From: Flavobacteriales bacterium
GTDB lineage: Bacteria; Bacteroidota; Bacteroidia; Flavobacteriales_F; PHOS-HE28
Reading direction: 5' to 3'
DNA: 64,000 nucleotides
Assembly (NCBI GenBank): GCA_016703005.1
Contig: JADJCX010000001.1
Coordinates: forward strand, 1 to 64,000
Shown: piece by piece, positions 51,099 through 60,079 of the stretch
Position numbering within the stretch: the first letter of the stretch is position 1
How the letters are laid out: each line of letters begins with the position of its first letter
The notes under the pieces: generated by a model
What the model was told of the DNA's origin: nothing
What the model saw: the letters and a program-made list of their open reading frames with translations, nothing else
Database searches by the model: none
Translations under genes and position numbers: made by a program

Positions 51099-51895
51099 GG
51101 CCTGCGCTCCAGATCGATGAGGTAGTGATCGGCGTAGCGCGCCGTCCATGCTTGACCTTTGAAATGCTCATCGAGCGCCGACAGTCGGCGCAGCGTGCGC
51201 GGCCGTTCCTTGAAGAAAGGCTCCAAGTAGCTGGGGGGAACGAACAGCCCGATCGGCCTCAAGGAAACCAGCCTGAACCGCTGACTGAACATCTTCGCAA
51301 CAGTTCGGGGTGAGTGGTACCAGGTCATCACGCCGCTTCCGCTGAGGCTGGCCCATAGCGGCTCGTGACGCCCGCGACGGAATGCCTCGCTCCATTTTCC
51401 CTTCAGCAGGAAATAGCCGGTTTCGGCCAAACAACGGTCGGGCATGATCACGGCGATGAAACGGCCTTTCGGTCGGATGGCATCGGCAAGCGGGTCGCAC
51501 AACGCGCCCAAGTCATTCGCATCAATGCAGTTGAGGCCGCCGAAATCGGAGAAGACCATATCGAACTGCCCCGGCTCGAAACGGCCCTTCACTTCATCGA
51601 AGCCCATTCGCTCGGTGCGGATGCGATCTTCCAAACCATGTTGCATCACCTTGTCCTCGGCGACTTTCAGCATTTCGCCGCTGATGTCGGTGGCAAGAAC
51701 ATTGTGGCCATGTCGGGCCATGTAGATGGCATCAGCGCCAGTACCACAGTTCAACTCCAGCACTTCCATACCTCGCACTGCCAGCAGAAGCGGGGAGAGG
51801 TGATCCCACACCGATTGCCGCTGCAAGAGCCCTATGCGGCTGTGCGTGAACTCCCGGTCGTATGCCGAAGCCAGCGGGTCGAAGACGGCTTTCAT
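51095..51895 (-). CDS. Class I SAM-dependent methyltransferase
   Basis: 266 residues. The start MKAVFDPLASAYDREFTHS is typical of small-molecule methyltransferases. Motif I: VLELNCGTGADAIYMARHGH; then ATDISGEMLKVAEDKV and VFSDFGGLNCI. The C-terminal half (about 150-266) carries the substrate-binding lid with WYHSPRTVAKMF and FVPPSYLEPFF. It sits between two B12 radical SAM genes with 4-base overlaps on both sides (ATGA upstream, GTGA downstream), so all three are almost certainly made together. O- or N-methylation of the shared product is an inference. Confidence 0.9.
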   Translation of the reverse strand: MKAVFDPLASAYDREFTHSRIGLLQRQSVWDHLSPLLLAVRGMEVLELNCGTGADAIYMARHGHNVLATDISGEMLKVAEDKVMQHGLEDRIRTERMGFDEVKGRFEPGQFDMVFSDFGGLNCIDANDLGALCDPLADAIRPKGRFIAVIMPDRCLAETGYFLLKGKWSEAFRRGRHEPLWASLSGSGVMTWYHSPRTVAKMFSQRFRLVSLRPIGLFVPPSYLEPFFKERPRTLRRLSALDEHFKGQAWTARYADHYLIDLERRP

Positions 51896-53364
51896 GTGTT
51901 TTCATCCCGACCCATCGGGGCGCGCAGGCGTTGTAATCGGATCTTGTCGATAGCCGCTGCGGGCAGGTAGTACGCTACGCTTGCGGCGCGCCGAAGATCG
52001 TGCGACTTGCCCAAGGGATTGCGCACAATACTTCGCCATTCGGTCAACGCTTGTCTGCGGCGGAACCGCTTATGCACGTATCGATGAAGCCGCTTGTAGA
52101 AGGCCGGACGATGCGTGTTTCTGAACATCAGCGCAAGTTCGTCGCTGTCGCTCCAGTTGGCCTTCGCACCCAGTTGGTCCCTCACTTTCTGATGGAATTT
52201 GGTACCGGGCAACGGATAGCTGACGCTGATGCCGATATCGTCCGGTCGCAGTTCTTCCAGCATGCACAGCGTCGCATCGATGTCGTCATCGGTTTCGCCG
52301 AGGTAGCCGAACTGGAGGAAGAAGCCCACGCGGATGCCTTTTTCGTGCAACAGACGCGTGGCTTGGCCGATCTGCTGCACCGTGGTGCCTTTATCCATGG
52401 CATCCAGGATCTTTTGGCTGCCGCTTTCGGCCCCCACCCAAACTTCCTGTAGGCCTGCATCGACAAGTGCATCGACGGTATCGCTCTCCAGCAACAGGTC
52501 CACGCGGCTCTGGATCTTGAACGGGATCCGGACGCCGCGCTTCTTCAATTCCTCACTGAACAAGCGCACCCATCCCGGCTTCAATCCGAGGATGTCGTCG
52601 CAGAACCACAAGTGATCGGGTTCGTGGTGCGCGTGTAACCATGCGATCTCGTCGGCCACGTGCGCCGGACTTCGGCTGTTGTATCGGTTGCCGTAGATCG
52701 GCTTCGCGCACCAATTGCACTTGAACGGGCAGCCGCGGGTGGTCGCAACGTTCAAGCTGAAGAAGCCTTGTGACGCTTTCCATATGGCGCGGTATGGTGC
52801 CACGTCCACCAGATCCCATGCGGGCATCGGCAAGCTGTCCAGATCGCGGAGCACCGGGCGAGGGGCGCTCAGCGTGGCCGCTCCATTTTCGAGGAAAGCG
52901 AGTCCGATAACGGATGCAATGGAAGAAACGGGGGAGGACCAAGCATGAAGCAGCTCTGCAAGCGTTGCATCCCCCTCACCCATGATCACGGCGTCGGCAC
53001 CCTTGCTCAAATACTCTCCATAGTGGTCGGTGCAGTCGCTGCTGTTCACCACTACACGGCAGCCCTGTTCCTTGCCGATGGCGATCATGCGGAAGCAGGC
53101 TTCACGCATTACAGTTAGGCACATCTTGGTCAGGTAGTTGAAGCCATCGTCGTAGATGGCCAAAACGTCCGGCTTGAATTGCCCGATCACCTCAATAAGT
53201 TCCTCCGGTGAATGCCGCAGGCAAGTATCAAAGAGCCTCACCTCATGCTCTGCGCGCAGCTTCGCTGCGACCTGAAGAGTGGCCAATGGCGGGTACGGCC
53301 TTCCATCACGCCACTGTTTCGGGTCAAGGCGATAGAAATAGGCGTTGGCCAACAGGACACGCAT
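51892..53364 (-). CDS. B12-binding-domain radical SAM protein
   Basis: 490 residues. The cobalamin-binding domain (RPYPPLATLQVAAKLRAEH, VLAIYDDGFNYLTKMCL, KGADAVIMGEGDATLAEL) lacks DxHxxG. The radical SAM core has CPFKCNWCAKPIYGNRY, WFCDDILGLKPGW, VWVGAESGSQKILDAMDKG and FFLQFGYLGETDDDI. Closely parallel to the enzyme at 49713-51098, especially in RGCPxxCxWC and GAESGSQxIxDAMD, so the two probably arose by duplication. The start is 3 bases after the nucleotidyltransferase stop. Its final codons carry the third copy of the shared hairpin element. Confidence 0.93.
   Translation of the reverse strand: MRVLLANAYFYRLDPKQWRDGRPYPPLATLQVAAKLRAEHEVRLFDTCLRHSPEELIEVIGQFKPDVLAIYDDGFNYLTKMCLTVMREACFRMIAIGKEQGCRVVVNSSDCTDHYGEYLSKGADAVIMGEGDATLAELLHAWSSPVSSIASVIGLAFLENGAATLSAPRPVLRDLDSLPMPAWDLVDVAPYRAIWKASQGFFSLNVATTRGCPFKCNWCAKPIYGNRYNSRSPAHVADEIAWLHAHHEPDHLWFCDDILGLKPGWVRLFSEELKKRGVRIPFKIQSRVDLLLESDTVDALVDAGLQEVWVGAESGSQKILDAMDKGTTVQQIGQATRLLHEKGIRVGFFLQFGYLGETDDDIDATLCMLEELRPDDIGISVSYPLPGTKFHQKVRDQLGAKANWSDSDELALMFRNTHRPAFYKRLHRYVHKRFRRRQALTEWRSIVRNPLGKSHDLRRAASVAYYLPAAAIDKIRLQRLRAPMGRDENT
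51893..51920 (-). promoter_or_regulatory. Start-codon-proximal shared element, copy 3 (inside the end of the rSAM gene)
   Basis: Minus strand CCCGA, TGGG, TCGGG hairpin, then ATGAAAACACATG, with the last ATG the methyltransferase start at 51895. Here the element also encodes the final residues PMGRDENT of the upstream protein, so it is kept despite lying in coding sequence. Confidence 0.45.
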
Positions 53365-53367
53365 TGC

Positions 53368-54351
53368 TCAAGCCAGTGAAAGGCCGTGCTGCGCCTCGAA
53401 GTGGGCGATGCGTTCGCTCAACGCATCGAGCACGCGCTGTTGGAATCCCTGTGGGTGATGCTTGCTCACGTACTTGCGTGTACGCAACGCCAACTCGAAC
53501 GTGCGTTCATCCAGTCCGCCGAATTTCCGGCGCCATCGCATATACGTGAGACGCATGAACGCGTCATCGAACCATTCGCCAACGCCTGATCGCAGCATCC
53601 GTTCCGATCGGGACTTCCATCGGGACGCTTCTGGCTCTTGCGGCATTGGGCGCTCCATGGGCATGTTGGGGAATCGATCGAACGCCCAATGGTTCGCACG
53701 GAAGAAGTCACGGCACAGTTGAGCACCATAGGTCGGTACAAGGGTCACTACTTCGGTGGCGGTGAAGAGATTGCGGTCTTCGATCGCCAAATGCTCGGTG
53801 TCGATGAAGTAGTTCACGCAGAAATCCCTGCGGCTGTTCAATAGGAAGAGCTTCTTGTACAATACCAGCAGGGTGCGTGCTACCCACAATCTGCGCGGCG
53901 CAGTGATGATGAAATAGTCGATGTCTCCTTCTTCGTCGAGCACACCTTTGCTGATACTTCCGCTGAGCATGACCGCCCTGACGAACGGGAAACTACCGAT
54001 CAGTGTGGAATTGTGCAGTGCCTTTGCCATGCGCTCTTTGGCACGTTGGGCATGCCGGGCCCGTCGAGCAGTGCGTTCGCCGGCCTCGCTGAGCGCGAAA
54101 TGACTGTCCGCTTCAACAACAAGGCCCGCTTGTAGCAACTGGTTCAAGGCAGCATTCAGGTCAGCACGTTCGTCCGTGCGGAGATGGCTGAAGGCTTTGA
54201 GTTCTTCCTTACGCAGTGGGTGCTTGAAGATGTCGAAATAGAGCAGGGTCCGGACCACCGCCCGGGCAGTTGGTGATAGCACCACTTCCCTCGAGCGCGC
54301 GACTGTCGGGAGCGGTGTGTATACGGTAACCGTGTCCAAGTCTTGTAGCAT
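53368..54351 (-). CDS. Nucleotidyltransferase-fold protein with N-terminal winged helix
   Basis: 327 residues. An N-terminal winged-helix-like region (LSPTARAVVRTLLYFDIFKH, LNQLLQAGLVV) precedes a polymerase-beta-type nucleotidyltransferase motif, LSGSISKGVLDEEGDIDYFII (GS-x7-9-DxD type), then a helical C-terminus. Such proteins attach nucleotides to small molecules, RNA or proteins. It leads the operon with two B12 radical SAM enzymes and a methyltransferase, 3 bases before the next start. A small hairpin (CCTGAT/ATCAGG) sits directly before its ATG and contains the AGGA that could act as ribosome-binding site. Confidence 0.75.
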   Translation of the reverse strand: MLQDLDTVTVYTPLPTVARSREVVLSPTARAVVRTLLYFDIFKHPLRKEELKAFSHLRTDERADLNAALNQLLQAGLVVEADSHFALSEAGERTARRARHAQRAKERMAKALHNSTLIGSFPFVRAVMLSGSISKGVLDEEGDIDYFIITAPRRLWVARTLLVLYKKLFLLNSRRDFCVNYFIDTEHLAIEDRNLFTATEVVTLVPTYGAQLCRDFFRANHWAFDRFPNMPMERPMPQEPEASRWKSRSERMLRSGVGEWFDDAFMRLTYMRWRRKFGGLDERTFELALRTRKYVSKHHPQGFQQRVLDALSERIAHFEAQHGLSLA

Positions 54352-54352
54352 T

Positions 54353-54368
54353 CCTGATGTGGATCAGG
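54353..54368 (-). promoter_or_regulatory. Hairpin overlapping the ribosome-binding region of the nucleotidyltransferase operon
   Basis: Perfect 6-bp arms CCTGAT and ATCAGG with a 4-base loop, ending one base before the start codon at 54351 on the minus strand. The 3' arm contains AGG of a potential AGGA ribosome-binding site. Confidence 0.35.
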
Positions 54369-54470
54369 CGTAGCGACGAAGGTAGGCGTCATGCTTGGCG
54401 CCTCGGGTCGCTCAAATGAATGAGGGAAAGGCGGACGAACGGGGAACGGGAACCGCCTCTGAAGAAACGG

Positions 54471-55121
54471 TTACGCAGCGCTTAGGGCCTTGATCGCCTG
54501 CATTGGGTCGGCTGCGCCGAACACGCTGTTACCGGCTACCAGCACATTGGCACCATGCGCGAGCAACTTGTTCACGTTGTCGATGCCCACACCGCCGTCT
54601 ATCTCGAACAGGGCACCTGATCCCTTTGACTTCCGCAGCGCGCCGAGGGTGTTGAGTTTGGTGTAGGTGTTCTCGATGAATTTCTGGCCACCGAACCCCG
54701 GGTTCACGCTCATGATGCACACGAGATCCACGTCGGCCATGATATCCTCTAGAGCGCTTGCAGGTGTGTGTGGATTGATAGCGACCCCGGCCTTCATGCC
54801 AGCGGCTTTGATGGCCTGAATGCTCCGGTGCAAGTGTGTACACGCCTCATAGTGTACCGTAAGCACATCGGCCCCCGCATCCCGGAAGGCACCGATGTAC
54901 TGATCGGGCCGCACGATCATCAAATGCACATCGAACACCTTTTTGGTGTGCATGCGGATGGCTTTGATCACTGGGATCCCGAAACTGATGTTCGGTACGA
55001 ATACGCCGTCCATGACATCGAGGTGCAGCCACGGTGCCGGGCTCTCGTCCACCAGTTTCACGGCGGTCTTCAGGTCGGCGAAGTCGGCAGAGAGCAGTGA
55101 TGGAGCAATAATGTGGGGCAT
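54471..55121 (-). CDS. rpe: Ribulose-phosphate 3-epimerase
   Basis: 216 residues from MPHIIAPSLLSADFADL. Interconverts ribulose 5-phosphate and xylulose 5-phosphate in the pentose phosphate pathway. Motifs: APSLLSADF, LHLDVMDGVFVPNISFG with the catalytic Asp and metal-binding His, FDVHLMI, VMSVNPGFGGQKFIE and FEIDGGVGIDNV (second catalytic Asp). Length is normal. The start is at the family position; the 26 upstream in-frame codons overlap the terminator hairpin of rpoD and are not coding. Likely a single-gene unit downstream of rpoD. Confidence 0.97.
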   Translation of the reverse strand: MPHIIAPSLLSADFADLKTAVKLVDESPAPWLHLDVMDGVFVPNISFGIPVIKAIRMHTKKVFDVHLMIVRPDQYIGAFRDAGADVLTVHYEACTHLHRSIQAIKAAGMKAGVAINPHTPASALEDIMADVDLVCIMSVNPGFGGQKFIENTYTKLNTLGALRKSKGSGALFEIDGGVGIDNVNKLLAHGANVLVAGNSVFGAADPMQAIKALSAA

Positions 55122-55158
55122 GTGCTGTCTGTGGGCGCCGAAGGTATCGTGAACTGGA

Positions 55159-55190
55159 AAGGGCCGTTCCGACTTGTCGGAACGGCCCTT
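55159..55190 (-). terminator. Rho-independent terminator after rpoD
   Basis: Perfect 14-bp stem, AAGGGCCGTTCCGA with its complement, loop of 4 bases, 19 bases downstream of the rpoD stop on the minus strand. The T-run is short. Confidence 0.85.
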
Positions 55191-55208
55191 CTCATTCAAT
55201 GTTATGGC

Positions 55209-56075
55209 TCAGCCCAAGTATGCGCGCAACGTGCGGCTGCGGCCATGGTGCTTGAGGCGGCGAATGGCCTTCTCCTTGATCTGGCGAACGCGTTCGCGCG
55301 TCAGCTCGAATTTCTGGCCGATCTCTTCCAACGTATGTGGTTGGTTGCCCTTCAGGCCGAAGTAGAGGCGGATCACATCGGCTTCGCGGCTTGTCAGTGC
55401 GTCCAGCGAGCGTTCTATCTCCGTGCGCAGGCTGTCGCTCATCATGGCTTCCTCGGGGTCGGGGATGTCGCGATTGTGCAACACGTCCAGCATAGTGCCG
55501 CTGTCGTCGCCTTCACGTAGGGGAGCATCCATGCTCAAGTGACGGCCGCTGTTGTTCAAGCTGGTCTTCACTTCTTCAAGGGTCATCTCCAGCACCTCGG
55601 CCAGCTCGGCAGCGGTGGGTGGCCGTTCATGCTCCTGCTCCAGCTTAGCGAAGGCCTTGTTGATGCGGTTGATGGAGCCGATCTTGTTGAGCGGCAGGCG
55701 CACGATACGTGCCTGCTCGGCCAAGCTCTGAAGGATCTGTTGACGAATCCACCACACGGCATAACTGATGAATTTGAATCCGCGTGTTTCGTCGAAACGG
55801 GTGGCCGCTTTTATCAAACCGAGGTTGCCTTCACTGATCAGATCGGGCAGGGTAAGACCCTGGCCTTGGTACTGCTTCGCAACCGATACCACGAAACGCA
55901 GGTTGGCCTTGGTCAATTCCTCCAACGCGAGATCGTCGCCACGTTTAATGCGTTGCGCGAGCTCCACCTCCTGGGCAGCCGTTATCAACTTCACCTTGCC
56001 TATCTCGGTCAGGTACTTGTCCAACGACGGTGTGTCGCGGTTCGTGACCTGCTTCACGATCTTCAACTGCCTCAT
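55209..56075 (-). CDS. rpoD: RNA polymerase primary sigma factor, short Bacteroidota form
   Basis: 288 residues. Directs core RNA polymerase to housekeeping promoters. It lacks region 1.1 and the non-conserved region, as is normal for this phylum, and begins [21 protein letters not shown]. Region 2 is clear ([50 protein letters not shown]), as is region 3 ([14 protein letters not shown]) and region 4 ([39 protein letters not shown]). The start 56075 follows the usual family N-terminus; an ATG three codons earlier (56084) is the alternative. Monocistronic between two terminators. Confidence 0.96.
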   Translation of the reverse strand: MRQLKIVKQVTNRDTPSLDKYLTEIGKVKLITAAQEVELAQRIKRGDDLALEELTKANLRFVVSVAKQYQGQGLTLPDLISEGNLGLIKAATRFDETRGFKFISYAVWWIRQQILQSLAEQARIVRLPLNKIGSINRINKAFAKLEQEHERPPTAAELAEVLEMTLEEVKTSLNNSGRHLSMDAPLREGDDSGTMLDVLHNRDIPDPEEAMMSDSLRTEIERSLDALTSREADVIRLYFGLKGNQPHTLEEIGQKFELTRERVRQIKEKAIRRLKHHGRSRTLRAYLG

Positions 56076-56239
56076 ACGTGCCATATGCTGTGCGGGGATT
56101 TTAAGCCGGAGCCTTCAACGGCAGCACCGAGGCGTGGGTTACTGAACTGTTGAAGACAATTCCGAAACCCTTGGTATCAGGCGCTGAGCAGCACACTTAC
56201 GGGCAGCGCACATTGTTCGGATCGCACATGCCAAAAGCA

Positions 56240-56265
56240 CAAGGGCCGCACATTGGCGGCCCTTG
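56240..56265 (-). terminator. Rho-independent terminator after pnp
   Basis: Perfect 10-bp stem CAAGGGCCGC / GCGGCCCTTG with a 6-base loop, followed on the minus strand by TGCTTTTGG, 46 bases past the pnp stop. Confidence 0.85.
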
Positions 56266-56311
56266 CTTAGTAGGCTTTTCTCCCTCTCCACTCGAGAGGA
56301 TGGGGTGAGGC

Positions 56312-58525
56312 TTAGTCCCTGCGTGGTCCACGATCGCGGAACTCGCGACGTGGGCGGTCATCACGCCGATCACCTTCCATGGCGGGTTCGCGCTCCACGT
56401 AGCCTTCCGGCTTGGGTAGCAACACGCGACGGCTCAACTTCAGTTTGCCGCTGCGTGGGTCTTTACCCGTTACTTGGAACTCGATCATCTCGCCTTCTTT
56501 CAGGAAGTCCTCCACGCGATCCACGCGGCTCCATGCGAGCTCGCTCACGTGCAACAGGCCATCCGTTCCTGGGAAGATCTCCACGAACGCACCGTAGGGC
56601 ATGATGGTCTTCACCTTGCCTTTGTAGGTAACGCCGATCTCCGCTTGTGGCGGGAAGGCGATGGATTTGATGCGTGCAACAGCCGCATCGATGCTGGCCT
56701 TGTTCTCGCTGCTCACTTCCACGATGCCGCGGCCATCCACCTCGTCGATGGATACCACAGCACCCGTTTCCGCCTGGATCTCCTGGATCACGCGGCCGCC
56801 AGGGCCGATGATGGGTCCGATGCTCTCTTTGGGCACATCGAATGTGATGATGCGTGGAGCGTGGGGCTTGTAGTCTTCGCGTGGTTCAGCGATGGTCTTC
56901 AGCATTTCGCTGAGGATGTGCAGGCGGCCTTGGCGCGCTTGCTCCAACGCCTGTGCGAGCACTTCGTAAGGCAGGCCGTCAACCTTCATGTCCATCTGTG
57001 TGGCGGTAATGCCCTTGGCCGTACCGGTCACTTTGAAGTCCATGTCGCCGAGGAAATCCTCGTCGCCAAGGATATCGCTGAGGATCGCGTGGCGCTTGCC
57101 GTCGCTGATCATGCCCATGGCGATACCGCTCACCGGTGCGGTGATCTTGATACCGGCATCCATCAGCGCGAGCGTTCCGCTGCACACCGTGGCCATGCTG
57201 CTGCTGCCGTTGCTCTCGAGCACATCGCAGTTCAGGCGGATGGTGTAGGGGTTGCCGGGTGCTGGTGGGATCACAGGCTTCAACGCGCGGAGCGCCAAAT
57301 TGCCGTGGCCCACTTCACGACGGCCGGGGCCGCGGATCGGCTTCACTTCGCCCGTGCTGAAGCTGGGGAAGTTGTAGTGGAGCATGAAGTTCACCGTGCT
57401 CTTGCCGGTAGCAACGTCAATGGTCTGTTCGTCCATCGAGCTACCGAGTGTCACCATGTTGATCGCCTGCGTTTCACCGCGGGTGAAAATGGCGCTGCCG
57501 TGGGTGCCGGGCAACACGTCGATCTCGCTCCAGATGTCGCGGATATCGGTGGTCTTGCGGCCATCGAGGCGAACGCCTTTGTCCAGTACCACGTTGCGCA
57601 CTGCTTTCTTCTGGGTCTTCTTGAAGAAACGCCCGAGCATCGCCTTGTCGGTCTTTTGCTCGTCGGTCAGTGTGGCCAAACAAGCTTCCTTGATGGCGGC
57701 GAAGTTGGCCGAACGCTCTTCCTTGCCGCTGGCGACCAAGGCAAGGTCGTAGTACTTCTGGTAACAGAAGTCGTTGATCAGCTGGCCGATCGCTGCATCG
57801 TTGTTCTCGTGGTTGTAGGTGCGCTTGGTTTGGCTCTTGGGCACCGCTGCGCTCAGTTCGTTGAGCACTTTGCAATGCACTTTGATCGCTTCATGCGCCA
57901 CTTTGATGGCTGCGATCATGTCAGCCTCCTGCACTTCTTTCATCTCACCCTCCACCATGAGGATGTCCGTGGCGGTACCGGCGATGATGAGGTTCATATC
58001 AGCACCTTCCTGCTCGGCCCATGTTGGGTTGAGGATGAACTTGCCATTCACGCGTACCACGCGGATCTCGCTCACCGGTCCACCGAAGGGAATATCGCTG
58101 ACGGCAAGAGCAGCAGCACCTGCCAGACATGCGATCGCGTCGCTTTGGTTTTGTTTGTCGCTGCTCATGAGGGAAATGATCACCTGCATGTCGCCGTGGA
58201 AATCATCGGGGAACAGCGGGCGTATTGCGCGGTCCACCAAACGGCTGGTGAGCGTTTCGTGATCGCTCGGACGTGCTTCGCGCTTGAAAAAGCCGCCGGG
58301 GAAACGGCCGGCCGCGCTGAACTTCTCGCGGTATTCAACCTGCAATGGCAGGAAATCGATGCCCTCACGGGCTTCTTTGGTGGCTACCACCGTAGCCAGC
58401 AGGATCGTATCGCCGATGCGTACGGTAACGCTACCGTCCGCTTGTTTGGCCAGCACACCGGTTTCGATGGTGATGACTTTGCCATCGCCCAGGTCGATGG
58501 TCTTGGTAATTCCTTGTGGTCTCAT
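56312..58525 (-). CDS. pnp: Polyribonucleotide nucleotidyltransferase (PNPase)
   Basis: 737 residues. Phosphorolytic 3'-to-5' exoribonuclease, trimeric, part of RNA decay. Two RNase PH domains (about 1-220 and 310-540; [84 protein letters not shown]), a KH domain ([21 protein letters not shown]) and an S1 domain ([31 protein letters not shown]), then an Arg/Glu/Asp-rich tail ([11 protein letters not shown]). Lies downstream of rpsO in the classical rpsO-pnp order but is separated by a strong terminator, so it needs its own promoter in the 120-base gap. Confidence 0.97.
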   Translation of the reverse strand: MRPQGITKTIDLGDGKVITIETGVLAKQADGSVTVRIGDTILLATVVATKEAREGIDFLPLQVEYREKFSAAGRFPGGFFKREARPSDHETLTSRLVDRAIRPLFPDDFHGDMQVIISLMSSDKQNQSDAIACLAGAAALAVSDIPFGGPVSEIRVVRVNGKFILNPTWAEQEGADMNLIIAGTATDILMVEGEMKEVQEADMIAAIKVAHEAIKVHCKVLNELSAAVPKSQTKRTYNHENNDAAIGQLINDFCYQKYYDLALVASGKEERSANFAAIKEACLATLTDEQKTDKAMLGRFFKKTQKKAVRNVVLDKGVRLDGRKTTDIRDIWSEIDVLPGTHGSAIFTRGETQAINMVTLGSSMDEQTIDVATGKSTVNFMLHYNFPSFSTGEVKPIRGPGRREVGHGNLALRALKPVIPPAPGNPYTIRLNCDVLESNGSSSMATVCSGTLALMDAGIKITAPVSGIAMGMISDGKRHAILSDILGDEDFLGDMDFKVTGTAKGITATQMDMKVDGLPYEVLAQALEQARQGRLHILSEMLKTIAEPREDYKPHAPRIITFDVPKESIGPIIGPGGRVIQEIQAETGAVVSIDEVDGRGIVEVSSENKASIDAAVARIKSIAFPPQAEIGVTYKGKVKTIMPYGAFVEIFPGTDGLLHVSELAWSRVDRVEDFLKEGEMIEFQVTGKDPRSGKLKLSRRVLLPKPEGYVEREPAMEGDRRDDRPRREFRDRGPRRD

Positions 58526-58651
58526 CTTCTTTTTCTTCTTGTTTGCCTCTTGTTAGCCTCCATATCGGGCTTCTATTCCCGGCCCTATGCCGGGTGCCCT
58601 TTCTCGTTGTTGGGGCGGGATGTGCTCCCGTCCGTGTAAAGTGTACTTAGC

Positions 58652-58683
58652 AAAAAGGGCAATGAGCGTTGCCGCCATTGCCC
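58652..58683 (-). terminator. Rho-independent terminator after rpsO
   Basis: 8-bp stem GGGCAATG / CATTGCCC with an 11-base loop, followed on the minus strand by TTTTTGC: a standard terminator 48 bases past the rpsO stop. Confidence 0.88.
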
Positions 58684-58731
58684 CCTTCATATGTGTTGCT
58701 GCTGCTGCCCGAGAGCCGGACAGCCATTGGC

Positions 58732-59001
58732 CTACTTACGCAGGCCGAGCGTGCTGATGATCGCACGGTAACGCTCAATGTGGTACATCTTCAGGTAGTT
58801 CAGCAACTGTTTGCGCTGGCCTACCAAGCGTACCAAGCTCTTCTCCGTAGCGTGGTCCTTCTTATTCACCTTCAAGTGCTCGGTCAGGTGATCGATGCGC
58901 TTGGTGAAAAGGGCGATCTGGCTTTCGCTGCCGCCGGTGTTCTTGACGTCGCCGCCGTGGGTCTTGAAAATGTCGCGTTTCGCTTCGCTGGAAAGGTGCA
59001 T
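58732..59001 (-). CDS. rpsO: Small ribosomal subunit protein uS15
   Basis: 89 residues, the usual length for S15, from MHLSSEAKRDIFKTHGGD. It binds 16S rRNA early in small-subunit assembly. Family features: NTGGSESQIALFTKRIDHLTEHLK, NKKDHATEKSLVRLVGQRKQLLNYL and the terminal YRAIISTLGLRK. A GAGG ribosome-binding site lies just before the ATG. Longer in-frame codons up to 59097 are excluded by the family alignment. A hairpin in the leader (59017-59040) may be used for S15 autoregulation, which is known for this gene in several phyla. Confidence 0.97.
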   Translation of the reverse strand: MHLSSEAKRDIFKTHGGDVKNTGGSESQIALFTKRIDHLTEHLKVNKKDHATEKSLVRLVGQRKQLLNYLKMYHIERYRAIISTLGLRK

Positions 59002-59016
59002 GTCCTCGTGTGTATT

Positions 59017-59040
59017 CCGTTCGGGCCATTCCCGGAACGG
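59017..59040 (-). promoter_or_regulatory. Leader hairpin upstream of rpsO
   Basis: Arms CCGTTC-CGGG and CCC-GAACGG (one bulged base) with a 5-base loop, 16 bases before the rpsO start. It could be an S15-binding autoregulatory element or mark the end of the accD transcript; no T-run follows, which favours the former. Confidence 0.4.
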
Positions 59041-59110
59041 GCGGCAAATATAGGATCCAAGACTATGCGACGGCTGGGGTAGCCAGACTTGCCGCAAAGG
59101 GTGGCCCAGC

Positions 59111-59956
59111 CTACTTCTCGAAGAACGTGAAGAATGCCGCCAAGCTCTTCTTCAGGTCCTTGCGCTCCACGATCTTGTCCAGGAAACCGTGTTCCAGCAC
59201 GAACTCGCTGGTCTGGAAGCCTTCTGGAAGGTCGCGACCGATGGTTTCGCGCACCACGCGCGGGCCGGCAAAGGCCACCAGCGCTTTGGGTTCGGCAATG
59301 TTGAGGTCGCCCAGCATGGCGAAGCTGGCGGTAACGCCCCCTGTTGTGGGGTCGGTGACCACACTGATGTACGGCAGGCCCTTCTTGGCCAGCAGGCTCA
59401 GCTTGGCGCTGGTCTTGGCCATCTGCATCAGGCTGAAGCTGGCTTCCATCATGCGGGCGCCGCCGCTCTTGCTGATGATGACCAAGGGGCACTTGCGCTT
59501 CATGGCCATATCGGTGGCCAAGGCGATCTTCTCACCTACCACACTGCCCATGCTGCCGCCAATGAACCGGAAGTCCATGCATGCAATCACCGTTTCGTGC
59601 TTGTCCACCTTGCCGTAGGCTGCGCGCAGTGCGTCCTTCAGGCCGCTGTCAGCGCGGCTCTTCTTCAACCGGTCGGCGTACTTCTTCGTGTCCTCGAACT
59701 TCAAGGGGTCGGCAGCCACCAGATCGCCACCGATCTCCGTGAACTTGTTGTCGTCGAACAGGATGGCGAAGTACTCCTCGCTACCGATCTTCTCGTGGTA
59801 GCCGCACTTGGCGCAGACCCAGAGCGCATTCTCGTGGTCGTCCGAGGTCATGATCTCGGAGCACTCCGGGCATTTGTACCACAGTCCCTCCGGGGTTTCC
59901 TTCTTCTCCTCGGTGGCGGTGGTGATGCCTTCCTTGACGCGTGTGAACCAGCCCAT
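59111..59956 (-). CDS. accD: Acetyl-CoA carboxylase carboxyltransferase subunit beta
   Basis: 281 residues. With AccA it transfers CO2 from carboxybiotin to acetyl-CoA, giving malonyl-CoA for fatty acids (and for the PKS step of the window's biosynthetic cluster). N-terminal four-cysteine zinc site: [10 protein letters not shown] and WVCAKCGYH. Carboxyltransferase core: [63 protein letters not shown] and [12 protein letters not shown]. Length normal. Downstream of the aldolase gene on the same strand with a 123-base gap. Confidence 0.97.
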   Translation of the reverse strand: MGWFTRVKEGITTATEEKKETPEGLWYKCPECSEIMTSDDHENALWVCAKCGYHEKIGSEEYFAILFDDNKFTEIGGDLVAADPLKFEDTKKYADRLKKSRADSGLKDALRAAYGKVDKHETVIACMDFRFIGGSMGSVVGEKIALATDMAMKRKCPLVIISKSGGARMMEASFSLMQMAKTSAKLSLLAKKGLPYISVVTDPTTGGVTASFAMLGDLNIAEPKALVAFAGPRVVRETIGRDLPEGFQTSEFVLEHGFLDKIVERKDLKKSLAAFFTFFEK

Positions 59957-60079
59957 GAATGATGTGTTCGGGAGGATGAAGTTAAGATCGAAGTGTTTCG
60001 CGGTGAGGGTTAAGGCTCAAGGCGTAAGCGCTGATGCGCGCTCCGCTTTACCCTTCTCCCTTTACCCTTAGCCCTTGAA
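59957..60079. other. Intergenic with short CCCTTTA-like simple repeat
   Basis: Between aldolase and accD. The part around 60045-60075 is a low-complexity run of TTTACCCTT-type units. No promoter element or terminator could be supported. Confidence 0.4.

Noticed and set aside
49713..53364. RiPP pathway based on radical SAM enzymes
   Set aside because: No SPASM domain, no RRE and no short precursor peptide nearby; all three enzymes have B12-binding domains instead.
56282..56311. CTCTC/GAGAG inverted sequence just after the pnp stop
   Set aside because: A short stem without features of a known repeat family; the clear terminator lies further down at 56240-56265.
56474..58639. 721-codon plus-strand open frame opposite pnp
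   Set aside because: PNPase on the minus strand is fully conserved; the opposite frame is His/Ala-rich and typical of GC-rich antisense frames.
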